60,000 bases of DNA from Strigamia acuminata (lineage: Eukaryota > Arthropoda > Chilopoda > Geophilomorpha > Linotaeniidae), in NCBI GenBank assembly GCA_949358305.1, contig OX442321.1:1800001-1860000 (forward strand), read 5' to 3'. The position numbers were made by a program, and so were the translations under genes. Shown here in pieces: positions 49,167 to 59,574 of the stretch (the stretch's first letter is position 1; each line of letters opens with the position of its first letter). The notes beneath the pieces are model-generated. The model had not been told where the DNA came from. It saw only the letters and a program-made list of their open reading frames with translations, and did not search any database.

Positions 49167-52013
49167 ATGACAAAAACTACCGCAGAAGATAGAAAAAGGC
49201 GTAACGACGAAAAGGATAGAAAAGAAGCCGAAGAAATCGAACGCCAAAAAGCGGAAGAAGCGAACCACGTGGAACCAGAAGTCGAGACTAACTCGACTAA
49301 AGTTTCAACGGAATCATCAAGTGAAAGCCTTCCCCTTGCAAGACAACTTCCGTTTACGGGAGGCGAATTCGAAGGATCAGGAAGCTCTCACGAAGAAAAC
49401 GGACTAAATAAATCGTTCGAAAACCCTCGATTCGGATTGAAAAGCCCAAGACCAGTCGAAAAGGATCCCAGTGAAATGGATCTAATGACTCTTCTAAATA
49501 AAGCGGCAAACACAAGTGCCGCAATTATCAACGAGGCTGCCCGCGCAGACCAAGCAAGAACAGTCGCGTTAGAGAAGAAGAAAAACGAATTGATGGAAGA
49601 TTTAGCCAGAGAGCATCGCGAGAAATTAGCTGCCATGGAACAGAGCTTGGCACAAGAACACCAAGCTAAACAAATGGCACTGGAGCGCGAGCTGGCTCGA
49701 GAATTGCTCGCGAAGCAGAAAATAATCGAACGAGAAATGGCAAAGGACTGCCAGATCCGGCCACCAAGCAACGGGTTAAGCCAGCATTCGGAGCCAAACT
49801 CCGTACAGAGCTCCCCAGAACGGTCTCACACAGCTAAGGAGCTGGTAGCCAAAGCAATAGAAGTAACTCGGGTAGCTTGCGCACACGGCATCGAGATCGA
49901 CCAGGACAAGGATCCCTACGCAGAGCTAAGCCGAGTAATCGACCTAGTAAATCAGAGGACTGAAAAACGATCGGCAGATAACACGGCCAGACGCGGAGAG
50001 AAACGACGTCGGGTCGGAGCAGATCGACAACAGTCCGAGACAGGCGGCGAAGCAACGTCAGACAGCGAAAGTATCGACTCTCAAGCATCTCACGGCAGTA
50101 TCCGAGTCAACGGACTAGATAGCATCTTGAACGAATCGGACGCAGTCAAAGGAGAACTGTACGAGGCGTTTATACAGGATAGGAGGAATAATCAGGGCGC
50201 ACAATCATGGGCAGTAAAAAACTCATTCGCAATGAAAACTGGCCAAACCAGTAATAACAACCCAGGCGACCCTAACGCAGAGCTAATCAGATGTATAAAT
50301 CAGAAGAATCAAATACGCAACGAAGTAGGTCAAAATAAACTGGCCATGCCGACGCTCGAGGAGATTAACGCAGTTAAAAATCACCTCGAAAAGAAACACG
50401 CCGCCGAAGCGTATGCTGGGAGAGATTCCTACGTTTTTATCAAAAAAACGAACGAAGGCCTCACGGGGACCCGACTGGACGATCTGATACCGCCCGGAAC
50501 AAAGTTGAGCCAAACCTCCGCTCCAGAGAAAGCGAACCCAGATAACTCAACCATAGCGCAAGACCTCACGAATAACCCGAACACCGCGGGATCATCAGGG
50601 AAAACGTCGTTCCAACACAATCAGTTCGGACTGACGGGCAACGGTACGCATTACCCAAGCCTCCCTTCCGACAATCCACGATCATCACCGCTGCTTAGTG
50701 AGACTGACTCGCTAAGCAACCAACTACGGACGATGAAAGACGAACTCCTTCAGGCCATGGACCAAAAACTTCAACAAAGCCGTGGCCAAGAGACCGAGGA
50801 GGACGATCGAAGCGAAGGATTGTTGAAACGTTACTCCGCAGACCGATGGCTGTATTCTCGCAAGGATAACAACATCAAGTGGACGACCCTGAGACTAATT
50901 AAGTTCGACGGATCCTGGAACGCCGGCAACTTGTTTTTGGACGAAGTCGCCCTGACGATTAATCGCTTAGGAGCGGAACCCGACGAAATGGTTGCACGCG
51001 GAATACCAGAAATGCTGATCAACCGGGCCCGAAACTGGTACGCTGATGTCCAACCCCGAAACTGGGAAGATTTCGTCATAAAGTTCCACAATCAATATGG
51101 CGAGACGAGCCAAGAAATCCAGAAAAGAGTAAGCTCTATGAAGCAAGCTCCCGGGGAAACTCTGAGGGAATACGTACAACGAGCCGACAGCCTGTTCCGT
51201 GAAATGGACAAACCATTTGACCAACACGCTCAGAAAGCTCTCTTCGAACAAGGACTAAACGAAACCGCAACCAAAGTCCTACGAGAAATGAACGCTCCTA
51301 AAGGGGATAATTTCAAAGCCATCCTAGCTTTCGTCGAGAAGAAACACACCGAAGTAAATGCTCGGTATAACGAAAATCTGACAAAAGAAGAGCGAGCTCT
51401 AGGAGTGGCCCGACAGCAACGAATACAGGAGCGCAGCATAGACTCCACTAAGCTGCTCCAATCGCGAAATTATCTAAACGGAAGTATAGAGCCACTCCCC
51501 TCAAAGAAAAACCAACAAGCTTCTAACCCTTTACCACCTCCGAATAAGGCCTATCGCACGCAAACTAACGCCGCCGAGGAAAAGTCGGAAGACGAAGTAA
51601 GCGAAGACTCTGAGCAATTCTCGGAAAGCGATGAGGCTGACGAAGGTATCAACGATGTGGTACACGCAAACATGGGGAAGGAACTGGCGCCCAGCTACCG
51701 ACCTCAGATGAAGTCCAGAAAATCGGAACACCACAACCCGAAAACAGAGGCGACTTCCGAGAAGAAGGACTACCCCAAAAAACCTTTTGAGCGGGAGGGA
51801 AAGAAGAAAAGCCCTTGTAATTTCTGTAACGAAGACGGCCACTGGCGTCAGGCCTGCCCAAAACTGGCAAAGAAAAAAGCCGACGACAAGGCCGCAGAGC
51901 GTGAGGAGCTAGTGAAATTGCTCGCGAAGGAACAAGAAAAAATCTTGAAGGAACTCACCGCCAAATTCGACAGTATGACAAAAAACTGGAACTCGCGGGC
52001 GGAACAAAAGTGA
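49167..52013 (+). CDS. Element 2 Gag
   Basis: The frame encodes 948 residues. The N-terminal third has a long charged region with heptad-like Glu/Lys/Leu/Ala content at about 105-195, which suggests a coiled coil. A disordered Ser/Asn/Pro-rich middle follows. A capsid-like Retrotrans_gag region (WYADV...WEDFVIKFHNQYGET) lies at about 570-700. A CCHC knuckle (C-x2-C-x4-H-x4-C) begins at about 884, followed by a basic, helical tail. The last codons overlap the frameshift signal and the pol frame. The order is the same as in element 1, although the N-terminal extensions are not clearly alignable. Confidence 0.93.
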   Translation: MTKTTAEDRKRRNDEKDRKEAEEIERQKAEEANHVEPEVETNSTKVSTESSSESLPLARQLPFTGGEFEGSGSSHEENGLNKSFENPRFGLKSPRPVEKDPSEMDLMTLLNKAANTSAAIINEAARADQARTVALEKKKNELMEDLAREHREKLAAMEQSLAQEHQAKQMALERELARELLAKQKIIEREMAKDCQIRPPSNGLSQHSEPNSVQSSPERSHTAKELVAKAIEVTRVACAHGIEIDQDKDPYAELSRVIDLVNQRTEKRSADNTARRGEKRRRVGADRQQSETGGEATSDSESIDSQASHGSIRVNGLDSILNESDAVKGELYEAFIQDRRNNQGAQSWAVKNSFAMKTGQTSNNNPGDPNAELIRCINQKNQIRNEVGQNKLAMPTLEEINAVKNHLEKKHAAEAYAGRDSYVFIKKTNEGLTGTRLDDLIPPGTKLSQTSAPEKANPDNSTIAQDLTNNPNTAGSSGKTSFQHNQFGLTGNGTHYPSLPSDNPRSSPLLSETDSLSNQLRTMKDELLQAMDQKLQQSRGQETEEDDRSEGLLKRYSADRWLYSRKDNNIKWTTLRLIKFDGSWNAGNLFLDEVALTINRLGAEPDEMVARGIPEMLINRARNWYADVQPRNWEDFVIKFHNQYGETSQEIQKRVSSMKQAPGETLREYVQRADSLFREMDKPFDQHAQKALFEQGLNETATKVLREMNAPKGDNFKAILAFVEKKHTEVNARYNENLTKEERALGVARQQRIQERSIDSTKLLQSRNYLNGSIEPLPSKKNQQASNPLPPPNKAYRTQTNAAEEKSEDEVSEDSEQFSESDEADEGINDVVHANMGKELAPSYRPQMKSRKSEHHNPKTEATSEKKDYPKKPFEREGKKKSPCNFCNEDGHWRQACPKLAKKKADDKAAEREELVKLLAKEQEKILKELTAKFDSMTKNWNSRAEQK

Positions 52014-52031
52014 TTCCACATCCGCTCGCGA
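51980..52031 (+). promoter_or_regulatory. Element 2 -1 ribosomal frameshift signal
   Basis: The slippery heptamer A_AAA_AAC at 51980-51986 is in the correct gag phase. A 6-nt spacer follows, then a 10-bp stem (51993-52002 with 52022-52031, one G-U pair) and a 19-nt loop with the gag TGA at 52011-52013. A -1 slip continues straight into pol. The spacing is identical to element 1, and two stem pairs change by compensatory substitution. Confidence 0.87.
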
Positions 52032-55000
52032 TAACTTCGAAAACGATGGACCTTACACTGGTGGAAAAACAAATTAAAGAAATGAAAAAATTGTTGGAAT
52101 TCTTCGAGGAAGCTGCCAACGAGGAAGTCACAACTCCAACCAAAAAACGGAAATTCGAAATTAGAGACGAAGACGGTATAGCCAACGCTTTCATGACTTT
52201 GCCGCTTGACCAAGGGGCCAATCCTCTTAAAAAGCGAATACTTCGTTGCAACCTATCAACAGAAGCGAAGAGCGTACTGGCTAAAATACCAGTCTCTTTC
52301 GGCAAAAAGGTGTTAATGGGACTACTCGACTCGGGAGCGGATCAGTCGTTTATCTCCACCGACTTATTCGAATCACTCGAAGAAAAAATACAGAAAAAAT
52401 TACGGGGAATGAACGAGAATATTCGAGTTCTTACAGCAGCGGGAGAAGTTAGAGCAGTGGGGACGTTATCAACCGATTTTGTATGGGAAGGAGGCACGAT
52501 TAAGCATTTCTTCATCGTGTTACCAACCCGAGACACAATCCTGCTGATAGGAATGGATTTGATGGAACGGATGAACATCCAGCCCAACCCAGTCACACGT
52601 TCGTGGAATTACATCGACAACCACGAGGACCCACGACTACCCATAATACCTCCGGAACTCCTAGACAAAGCTAAGGACGACGAGGAATGGGGAGGAGGCG
52701 AAATTAAGAAGTTCATCCAAGACTATAATTTTAAGTCGTTTAATACTATCCTCCAAGAGGAGAATTTAATACATAATCTGGCCATGGACGCCAATCTTGG
52801 AGAAGAACAAACGAAACTCCTCGAGGAAATGCTCAAGAAGCACTCGAAGAACTTAAATAAAGATCCAGGAAAGACTAGTTACGTAATGCACGAGATCGAA
52901 TTGGTTACGGGAAAACCGGTGCGAGTACCTTTTAAAACTATGAATCCCCAAAAGAGACATATCGTAAGAACGATGTGCAACGAGTTACTCGAAAAAGGGA
53001 TCGTGTCGCACGCCATCGGAGAATATGGAATGAGGATTGTCCTCGTCATGCGACCAGGCTCCGAACCGCGCCTCTGCATCGATTATAGACCTTTAAACGC
53101 CATAACCGTCATCGACCCCATCCAAATGCCGTCAATAGAAGCGATTCTACGGGAGCTCGCCCCATTTAACTGGGTCACGACCATGGACTTGTCCAAGGGT
53201 TACTGGCAGGTTGAATTGCGGGAAGAGGATAAAGAGAAAACAGCTTTTTGGGCACCACAGGGTCGACTGATGTTTAATGTAATGCCCTTCGGGTTAGTAA
53301 ACGCACCCGCCACCTTTCAAAAACTAATAGAAAAAGTTCTCGGCGATGCCTTACACAAATACGCATGGGCTTACCTCGATGATATAGTCATAGTCTCCCA
53401 AACTTTTGAAGATCACCTGATACACGTGAATGACGTCATGGAGCGACTCACAAAAGCCGGTCTAAACATTCATCCAGGGAAAAGTAAATTTTGCCGCAAA
53501 GAATTGGCATTCCTGGGTTACACAGTCGGAACAGGTGGCCTATCCATCGACCCGAAAAAGACCCAGGCGATTAGCCAGTTCCCCGCCCCGGAAGATGTAA
53601 AAGGAGTCCAACGTTTCATGGGCATGGTGAATTTCTTCAATCGATTGCTCCCAAATTTGGCAGACGTCGCGGCGCCCATCACAGATCTGTTACGCAACGA
53701 TAAAGATTTCGAGTGGACTGACCACTGCGAAACATCGTTTAACAAAATAAAACAAATGCTGATCGATGTAAAACGAATTCCCCTACCAGATCTTAATCGA
53801 GAATTCACTCTTCACACCGACGCCAGTCGAATTGGCCTAGGTGCTGCGTTGCTTCAAAAGCATGACATCGACGGAGTAGTGTTAGAGGTCCCGACGATGT
53901 TCATCAGCCGGAAATTACAAGCAGCCGAAAAGAATTATAATGCGACAGAGTTAGAATGTCTAGCCGTCGTCTGGGCAATCCGAAAATTCAGACCATACCT
54001 GGAATTTACCAAGTTCAACGTACAAACTGACCACGAAGCACTAAAGTGGTTAATGGCGTTGAAGGAACCGTCCGGAAGAATGGCTCGCTGGCAGCTAGAA
54101 TTAATGGCTTGTGACTTAATCATTGAATACCGACCCGGAAAATTCAACGTCGTGGCAGACGCCCTCTCACGAGCCCCAGCTTCAGACCCCGAAGACGAGA
54201 CCGACTGCGGAGAGGACGACTCACGCCTCTTCTACTGTCCGAACCCCGTCCGAAAATGGGAATTTAAAAAGCTAAACGAATTACCCAAGGAGAAACTCGA
54301 GTCAGGAGACCAGAATTATTACAGTTATTGGCTCCGAGCGTACCAGTCGGTCAAGGACGCTCACCCAAATTATGAGCTAACAATAGAACCTCGAATCTCC
54401 GACAAGTACGTTCGAGCATTCGTCGCCCACGTAAGCAAGGGGACGAATAGCAAACCGCCCACCAGGGACGAATTAATAGCCGCCCAGATGGCAGACGACT
54501 TCTGTAAAACTTATCGAGACTTCATCACAGATAAAATATTTCCCGACGAGAATTTCGACGAAATCCAACGTGAAGAATTCGAAAGAGAAGCCTCCACGTA
54601 CTTAATCGAGGATGGACTTCTACTAAAACACCACCCGAATTTCCGCGATGATCTGACGGAGACAGGAACTTCGATGAAAGTCGTTATACCCAGGAGTCTG
54701 CTGACAAGGTTTCTGTGGATGGTCCACGGACACCCGCTCGCCGGACATTCTGGAGTGGCCAGAACGATCTACCGAGCAAATCAACTTTATTTCTGGCCAA
54801 AAATGACCCGAGATATTGTTCGTTTTATTCATCACTGCCCCAGATGCCAAGCGTGCAAGCCGAGGACGCCCAAGAACTACGAGAGAATCTCACTTGGCCC
54901 TTTCGCACCCTTCGATTGCTGGAGCGTGGATTTAATGGGCCCAAAACCCACGTCATCCAATAAAAACAAATATATATTAGTAATCATGGATGTCGCGACT

Positions 55001-56092
55001 GGATGGCCCGAACTCTTTCCAATGGAGAGACCAACTAAGCAAAAAATCATTCGATGTTTGTACGAAGTGGCGCTTCATTTTGGATTCCCTCGAAAATTAA
55101 TCTCCGATAATGGACCACAATTCGCGTCAAATTTGTATAAAGACTTCTGTAAAAAATTCGACATCGAGACATCATATACATCAACCTATAATCCACGGGC
55201 CAATCCCGTCGAAAGGTTAAATCGCGATATAAAATATGCACTAGCAATTTTCACCGATGTTCACTCCAGCTGGGACGAATATCTTCGTGAAATTGCCTTC
55301 AGCATCCGCACAACGATCTCAAGGAACCGCAAATTTTCTCCCGCGTTTCTAAACTTCGCTCGGGAACTCAGAGTACCCTGGGACCCACGAATACCGGAGG
55401 AAATACTGGAAATTGATCCTGAGAAGCCTCATATTTATGTCGACAGACTGGAGCAAATAATTTCGGCCACTTATCAGCACATGATGTCACACATATTCGA
55501 CATGAGAGATCGTATTAGCATTGCTGGAAAGGATCGGCCCTTCTGCAATTTTAAAGTCAATGACCTCGTCTGGAAAGACACACATATTCAGTCCAGCGCC
55601 GATAAGGGGATCCACGCAGGCTTAGCAGACAAACGCGACGGCCCGTACGTCATACTCGAAGCCCACGGCGGAAACGCTTTCAAGCTAAAAAGATTGGCAG
55701 ATAACGTTAATTTTAGATCGATCCACGCCCGAGAATTAACTCCATACTTACCTGAGTTTCCTCAAGAGGCTTGGACGGAATATCAGACGAAACCAGCGAA
55801 AAATCCAATTATTCGCGACATGTTTTTAGATGAACAAACTGGCCCAACCAATTTAGTTCAAGATGAGTTACTCGAAGTGGCCGACGCCCCGGATGAGATT
55901 TCGGGGAGGGAGGAAATAGTCGCAGAATCTCCTAAAAAAGGAAAGCAATCAAACAAAAAGAAGACTACAGGAATCCCCAAACCTGATAAAATATACGGTA
56001 TGCGCCGACACAAGCCAAACCCGTTCATAAAAGACGGGAAACTCGTCGGAAAACAAAAAGCGACTCCGGCCATTGTCTCAAACAATCGATAA
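52010..56092 (+). CDS. Element 2 Pol
   Basis: The frame has 1,360 codons counted from a GTG inside the frameshift loop. There is no ATG near the start, which supports translation as a Gag-Pol fusion. Visible domains: protease LLDSGAD at 105-111; RT with YLDD at 455-458; RNase H with LHTDAS and TELECLAVVWA; integrase HHCC finger (HGHPLAGH...CPRCQAC); DDE core with VDLMGPK, SDNGPQF and NPVERLNR; and a GPY/F-like DKRDGPYV module. It ends about 100 residues after that with a basic tail. Unlike element 1, it lacks the accessory domain, which is encoded by ORF3 178 nt downstream. Confidence 0.95.
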   Translation: MIPHPLAITSKTMDLTLVEKQIKEMKKLLEFFEEAANEEVTTPTKKRKFEIRDEDGIANAFMTLPLDQGANPLKKRILRCNLSTEAKSVLAKIPVSFGKKVLMGLLDSGADQSFISTDLFESLEEKIQKKLRGMNENIRVLTAAGEVRAVGTLSTDFVWEGGTIKHFFIVLPTRDTILLIGMDLMERMNIQPNPVTRSWNYIDNHEDPRLPIIPPELLDKAKDDEEWGGGEIKKFIQDYNFKSFNTILQEENLIHNLAMDANLGEEQTKLLEEMLKKHSKNLNKDPGKTSYVMHEIELVTGKPVRVPFKTMNPQKRHIVRTMCNELLEKGIVSHAIGEYGMRIVLVMRPGSEPRLCIDYRPLNAITVIDPIQMPSIEAILRELAPFNWVTTMDLSKGYWQVELREEDKEKTAFWAPQGRLMFNVMPFGLVNAPATFQKLIEKVLGDALHKYAWAYLDDIVIVSQTFEDHLIHVNDVMERLTKAGLNIHPGKSKFCRKELAFLGYTVGTGGLSIDPKKTQAISQFPAPEDVKGVQRFMGMVNFFNRLLPNLADVAAPITDLLRNDKDFEWTDHCETSFNKIKQMLIDVKRIPLPDLNREFTLHTDASRIGLGAALLQKHDIDGVVLEVPTMFISRKLQAAEKNYNATELECLAVVWAIRKFRPYLEFTKFNVQTDHEALKWLMALKEPSGRMARWQLELMACDLIIEYRPGKFNVVADALSRAPASDPEDETDCGEDDSRLFYCPNPVRKWEFKKLNELPKEKLESGDQNYYSYWLRAYQSVKDAHPNYELTIEPRISDKYVRAFVAHVSKGTNSKPPTRDELIAAQMADDFCKTYRDFITDKIFPDENFDEIQREEFEREASTYLIEDGLLLKHHPNFRDDLTETGTSMKVVIPRSLLTRFLWMVHGHPLAGHSGVARTIYRANQLYFWPKMTRDIVRFIHHCPRCQACKPRTPKNYERISLGPFAPFDCWSVDLMGPKPTSSNKNKYILVIMDVATGWPELFPMERPTKQKIIRCLYEVALHFGFPRKLISDNGPQFASNLYKDFCKKFDIETSYTSTYNPRANPVERLNRDIKYALAIFTDVHSSWDEYLREIAFSIRTTISRNRKFSPAFLNFARELRVPWDPRIPEEILEIDPEKPHIYVDRLEQIISATYQHMMSHIFDMRDRISIAGKDRPFCNFKVNDLVWKDTHIQSSADKGIHAGLADKRDGPYVILEAHGGNAFKLKRLADNVNFRSIHARELTPYLPEFPQEAWTEYQTKPAKNPIIRDMFLDEQTGPTNLVQDELLEVADAPDEISGREEIVAESPKKGKQSNKKKTTGIPKPDKIYGMRRHKPNPFIKDGKLVGKQKATPAIVSNNR

Positions 56093-56270
56093 AAACAACC
56101 ACAGGGGGGACACCTGTTACGTCCCACAATGCGTCTTAATTGGCCAAACCAATCAAAGATGACATGAGACTAATAGTTAACCTCTAACCCGACCCACACT
56201 TATCACTGTCATCTCCGACTAAGCAACGATCACCTCGAGACAGCCGTGAAATCAAATTAGTTTCCGAAAA

Positions 56271-59200
56271 ATGAGAAATGATTGGAAGAAAGAAATTGAA
56301 CGGGCCGTAAACAACGCTTCCGAGGATGACGATGAAGATCAAGTGGATTTGTTACAAATCATTGTAAACAACGAAGAGGGAAATTGGGACGAACCCAATG
56401 AACCCGATGTCCAACCCGACGTAAGTAAAAAATAGAAAAAATTCAATTATCGATAATCAAAAATACGAAATAAGTTCGTGGACTGACCACAAACGAAGAA
56501 ATAATTTAACTTTAAGTGACAAATTATCAAAATTAATCAAATACCGAAAGAAAAATTAACTTCAAGACACGTGGTCGAAAAGCACATGGCCGACCATGAC
56601 GCCATCTTGTGTTAGACGAAAGAATCTCTACAAAAATATGACAAATTAATCAACGATCCTAATATATTTATTAATATTCTAATATTTAGGACGGATATCG
56701 CACTACGTGGGGGCAAATCGACCCGAAAAGAGTTTCCGCAGGCAGCTTATGGCGCGAAGTAATCCCCATACTGTTCCGACAAGCGCTCGAAGAAGCGGTC
56801 GACTTTGAACCATGGAAAATTCGCCTTTTATTGTCCCGTGCGATCAGCCGCTACTGGTCCAGCCAGCAAACGTTGATCCACTACATGCCGCGCCAATATC
56901 AAGCAGCTTTACGGGCAGTTATCTCGAGAAATATGGACCCGCCAGCGCCAATCCCGAATCCACTAATCCGAGCCGCCTTTCCTGACGACCAGCGAGGATG
57001 GGACGTTTACGAACAATGGCGCGACGCCGAAACAGATGAAGAAAAACACCAGATTCATATGGCATATTACGAAGAAGTAAGGCGGACCGCACATGACGAG
57101 GTTTTCAATTATCTACAGCCGGACGGTTACTCGACCGAGGAAATCAGGTTTTGGCTCCTTCAGATCCGCGAAGACCGGCCCGACCGCCCAGATTGGAGAC
57201 CGAGACACGGTTTCATCACCTCGCAACGAGCAATGCATCAATTGCATTTTTTGGGCTTCTTTGGTCGCAAACGCCAGAAGGCCGAGAAACGTCTCTCCAA
57301 CGAGCACGACGAAGCAGGCTGCTCAGCGAAGAAACCATGCCTGGACAAGCCAAGCACTTCCAGCAGCGCGCAGAATAAGAAACCCGCGACAGAGAAACGC
57401 CTGGCCAAACCAAGCGCTCTCTCTCGCCTGGGAAAGACGGAGATCCCACAAACATCGCGATTTCAATCCAGGGATGCCCCGTCAACCAGCCGAAGAAGAG
57501 AAAATGTACGCGAACGCCCCGACCGCCGAGAAGATCAACGCCGACGCGATAGGAACCAAGAAAATTGGGACGATTATCGTAGAAATTACTTCCGACGGCG
57601 GGAAGAAAACAAGGAATCCTGGAATAGACACCGAGAGGAGTTCCTGCGCGAACGTGATGAAAGAGCCCGACGTGAACGAGAGAACCTCCGTCTACAAGAC
57701 GAACGAAGAAGGAGAGGATCGGAGAGTCGCGCACGTTCATGGAAAGCGTATCGTGAAGAAGAAATTCGACAGCGAGATAGGAGGCGCTGCGAAGATACAC
57801 GATCAATTCGGGACAGTCCCGAACCAATGAAGATCGACGATGAGGTAATTATCGACGAGGTCCCCGAGCAAAAGAAGATGTATACTCAGGCGGACCTCCT
57901 CGCGGTAGTTATGCAATACCAACAAATGCAGCCGAAACCAGTCTACCGCCCGACTCCCTCGACCGCCTCGAGTCTAGAGACGGCGCCAAGTGCTTTCATC
58001 AAGCCGGAACTCTCGCAGACGAGAAGCGTAACATCCAGCGTCAGCCTCCCAAGCGCCTTTCGCAAGAAAGTGATAATCGGCGCACCGACACTGAGTTCTG
58101 AAGAACAACTCAGACATCGAGAAGCTCGCTTTGGACCGGCCAAAGTCGAACCTCTCCCAACTATCCCCGAAGCCTCAACTTCAACGAGAACTCCAATCGT
58201 TTGGGACAAGCCCGAACCGGAAAAATCAAGACGTCTGGTCAGATCTGTGCCTCAGCCAACGACATCCACGGGACCCAATCCGATGTTGCCAGCCCCAGCA
58301 GTCATCCAAGCCTCGACTCCAATCAACCCTTCGGAGGTAACGTTGCAACAGTTTCTGGAGGTAACGACCGTGGAGCAAGCTAGAGCGCTTTTGTGCGAGA
58401 TGGACTCCTACCAACAAAACGTGATCCAAAACGTCATCACGAACCTTCAGCGGATCTCGATTGAATATACGCAGAACAAAAATCGGGATCATCCAAATTG
58501 GAATACGAGGATCGTGGTTGCCATTACCGACTTGATGTCGATTTTGCTGGCCGCCGCCACCTTCCGAAACGCACGTGTTGCTGTGGCAGCCTGGATCGTG
58601 GTGGCCCACGAGGGTTTCCAAGTCCCGCCGGCTCTCGTAGACAGCTGGACCCGCCTAGTGCCCTCTGCGGCAGTAATTCGAGCCCAAATGGTGGCCCAGG
58701 ACCCGGATCCAGAGACCTCCTATCAGAACGTTCGAGCGATCATCCAACACCCACGCCCGTCGTCTTCAGTGACCACACCCGTCGTGGAAACTCCGGCTCC
58801 CAGGGATCCGACGCCTCCTCCTCCGCCTCCGCCGAAGGAAAATAGACCTTCCGAACCACTGGCCGAACCAGTCTCGCTCAAAAAGAAGGAAACAAAAGGA
58901 AAATTGCTCCGCCCAAAATCGAGCATGAAAGCTTCAAAGACGGCCGAACCTCAGATCGCCGCCAGACTCCGGATGTACTTCCCGGGGTTGTCCTTGACGA
59001 AGGATACTGAAACAAAATTACTCCAAACCCCAGACCGTGGCTATTCTCTTTATGTCTGGATGAAGAACGCTATCGAAGCTGGAGCCGGAGGCGATCGCTT
59101 CATCCAGCATCAACGACTACTCCGAGCCCATCGCGCGCCAACCAGCATTGCCGAGGCCCAAAGAATCCATCACACCAATCAGGGAATGTCGCCCTTTTTG

Positions 59201-59380
59201 CCGCCAATTTGGGCCCACGAACGAACGGGGAATCCGCTGGAAGCACCAGGTCACTTACGTTTCTACTTGAACGAGAGCGAAGACCCCTCGGACTACTCTT
59301 CAAAATTGACCACATCTCCCAACCTGGACGAACCAAGTTCGGAAGATAAGCCAAGTTACGCCGATAACTTGAAGAAATAA
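56271..59380 (+). CDS. Element 2 ORF3: accessory protein, spliced frame
   Basis: Exon 1 is 56271-56420 (ATG, exactly 50 codons, acidic). Exon 2 is 56690-59380, in phase 0, giving about 946 residues. Exon 2 is open from its first base and is preceded by an in-frame TAG in the intron, so it needs splicing to get an ATG. The long middle is Arg/Glu/Asp-rich and probably disordered or coiled. From about residue 607 a conserved region matches the C-terminus of element 1 Pol. Landmarks include the AAW-VV---EG-QVP motif and QHQRLLRAHRAP near 855. No signal peptide, transmembrane segment or furin-like site is seen, so it is not an obvious envelope. A second acceptor-like site (ATCAAATTAG) 10 nt before the ATG suggests a spliced subgenomic mRNA. 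Confidence 0.8.
56421..56689 (+). other. Intron in element 2 ORF3 (269 nt)
   Basis: Donor GAC|GTAAGT, acceptor AATATTTAG|GAC, AT-rich body, branch-like CTAAT near the 3' end. Reading through leads to a stop five codons after the donor. A retained intron shows that the genomic full-length RNA must escape splicing here. Confidence 0.72.
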
Positions 59381-59563
59381 TTAATTACATATTCATAACG
59401 AGAAGACTGTCTTCTCTAAAAAACCCTGAAATTATTTATGTATCAATTTCAAGAATGTAAAATATTTTGTTCATCATTCATCATTATTTAATAAAAAGAT
59501 TATTTATGATTAAAGATACTGCTCCACCTTTATTTAAAGGGGGGGCCCCGATGATTTATTCTC

Positions 59564-59574
59564 GGGGAGGGACG
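59564..59574 (+). promoter_or_regulatory. Element 2 polypurine tract
   Basis: GGGGAGGGACG directly abuts the 3' LTR. A GC-rich GGGGGGCCCC stretch sits shortly upstream. Confidence 0.75.

Noticed and set aside
57093-57830. 245-codon ORF overlapping ORF3 of element 2
   Set aside because: It lies in another frame of the Arg/Glu-rich repetitive part of ORF3, where codon bias keeps a second frame open.
56271-59380. Envelope gene assignment for ORF3
   Set aside because: Position after pol suggests env, but no signal peptide, transmembrane helix, cleavage site or fusion peptide is visible, and the homologous domain is fused to Pol in element 1.
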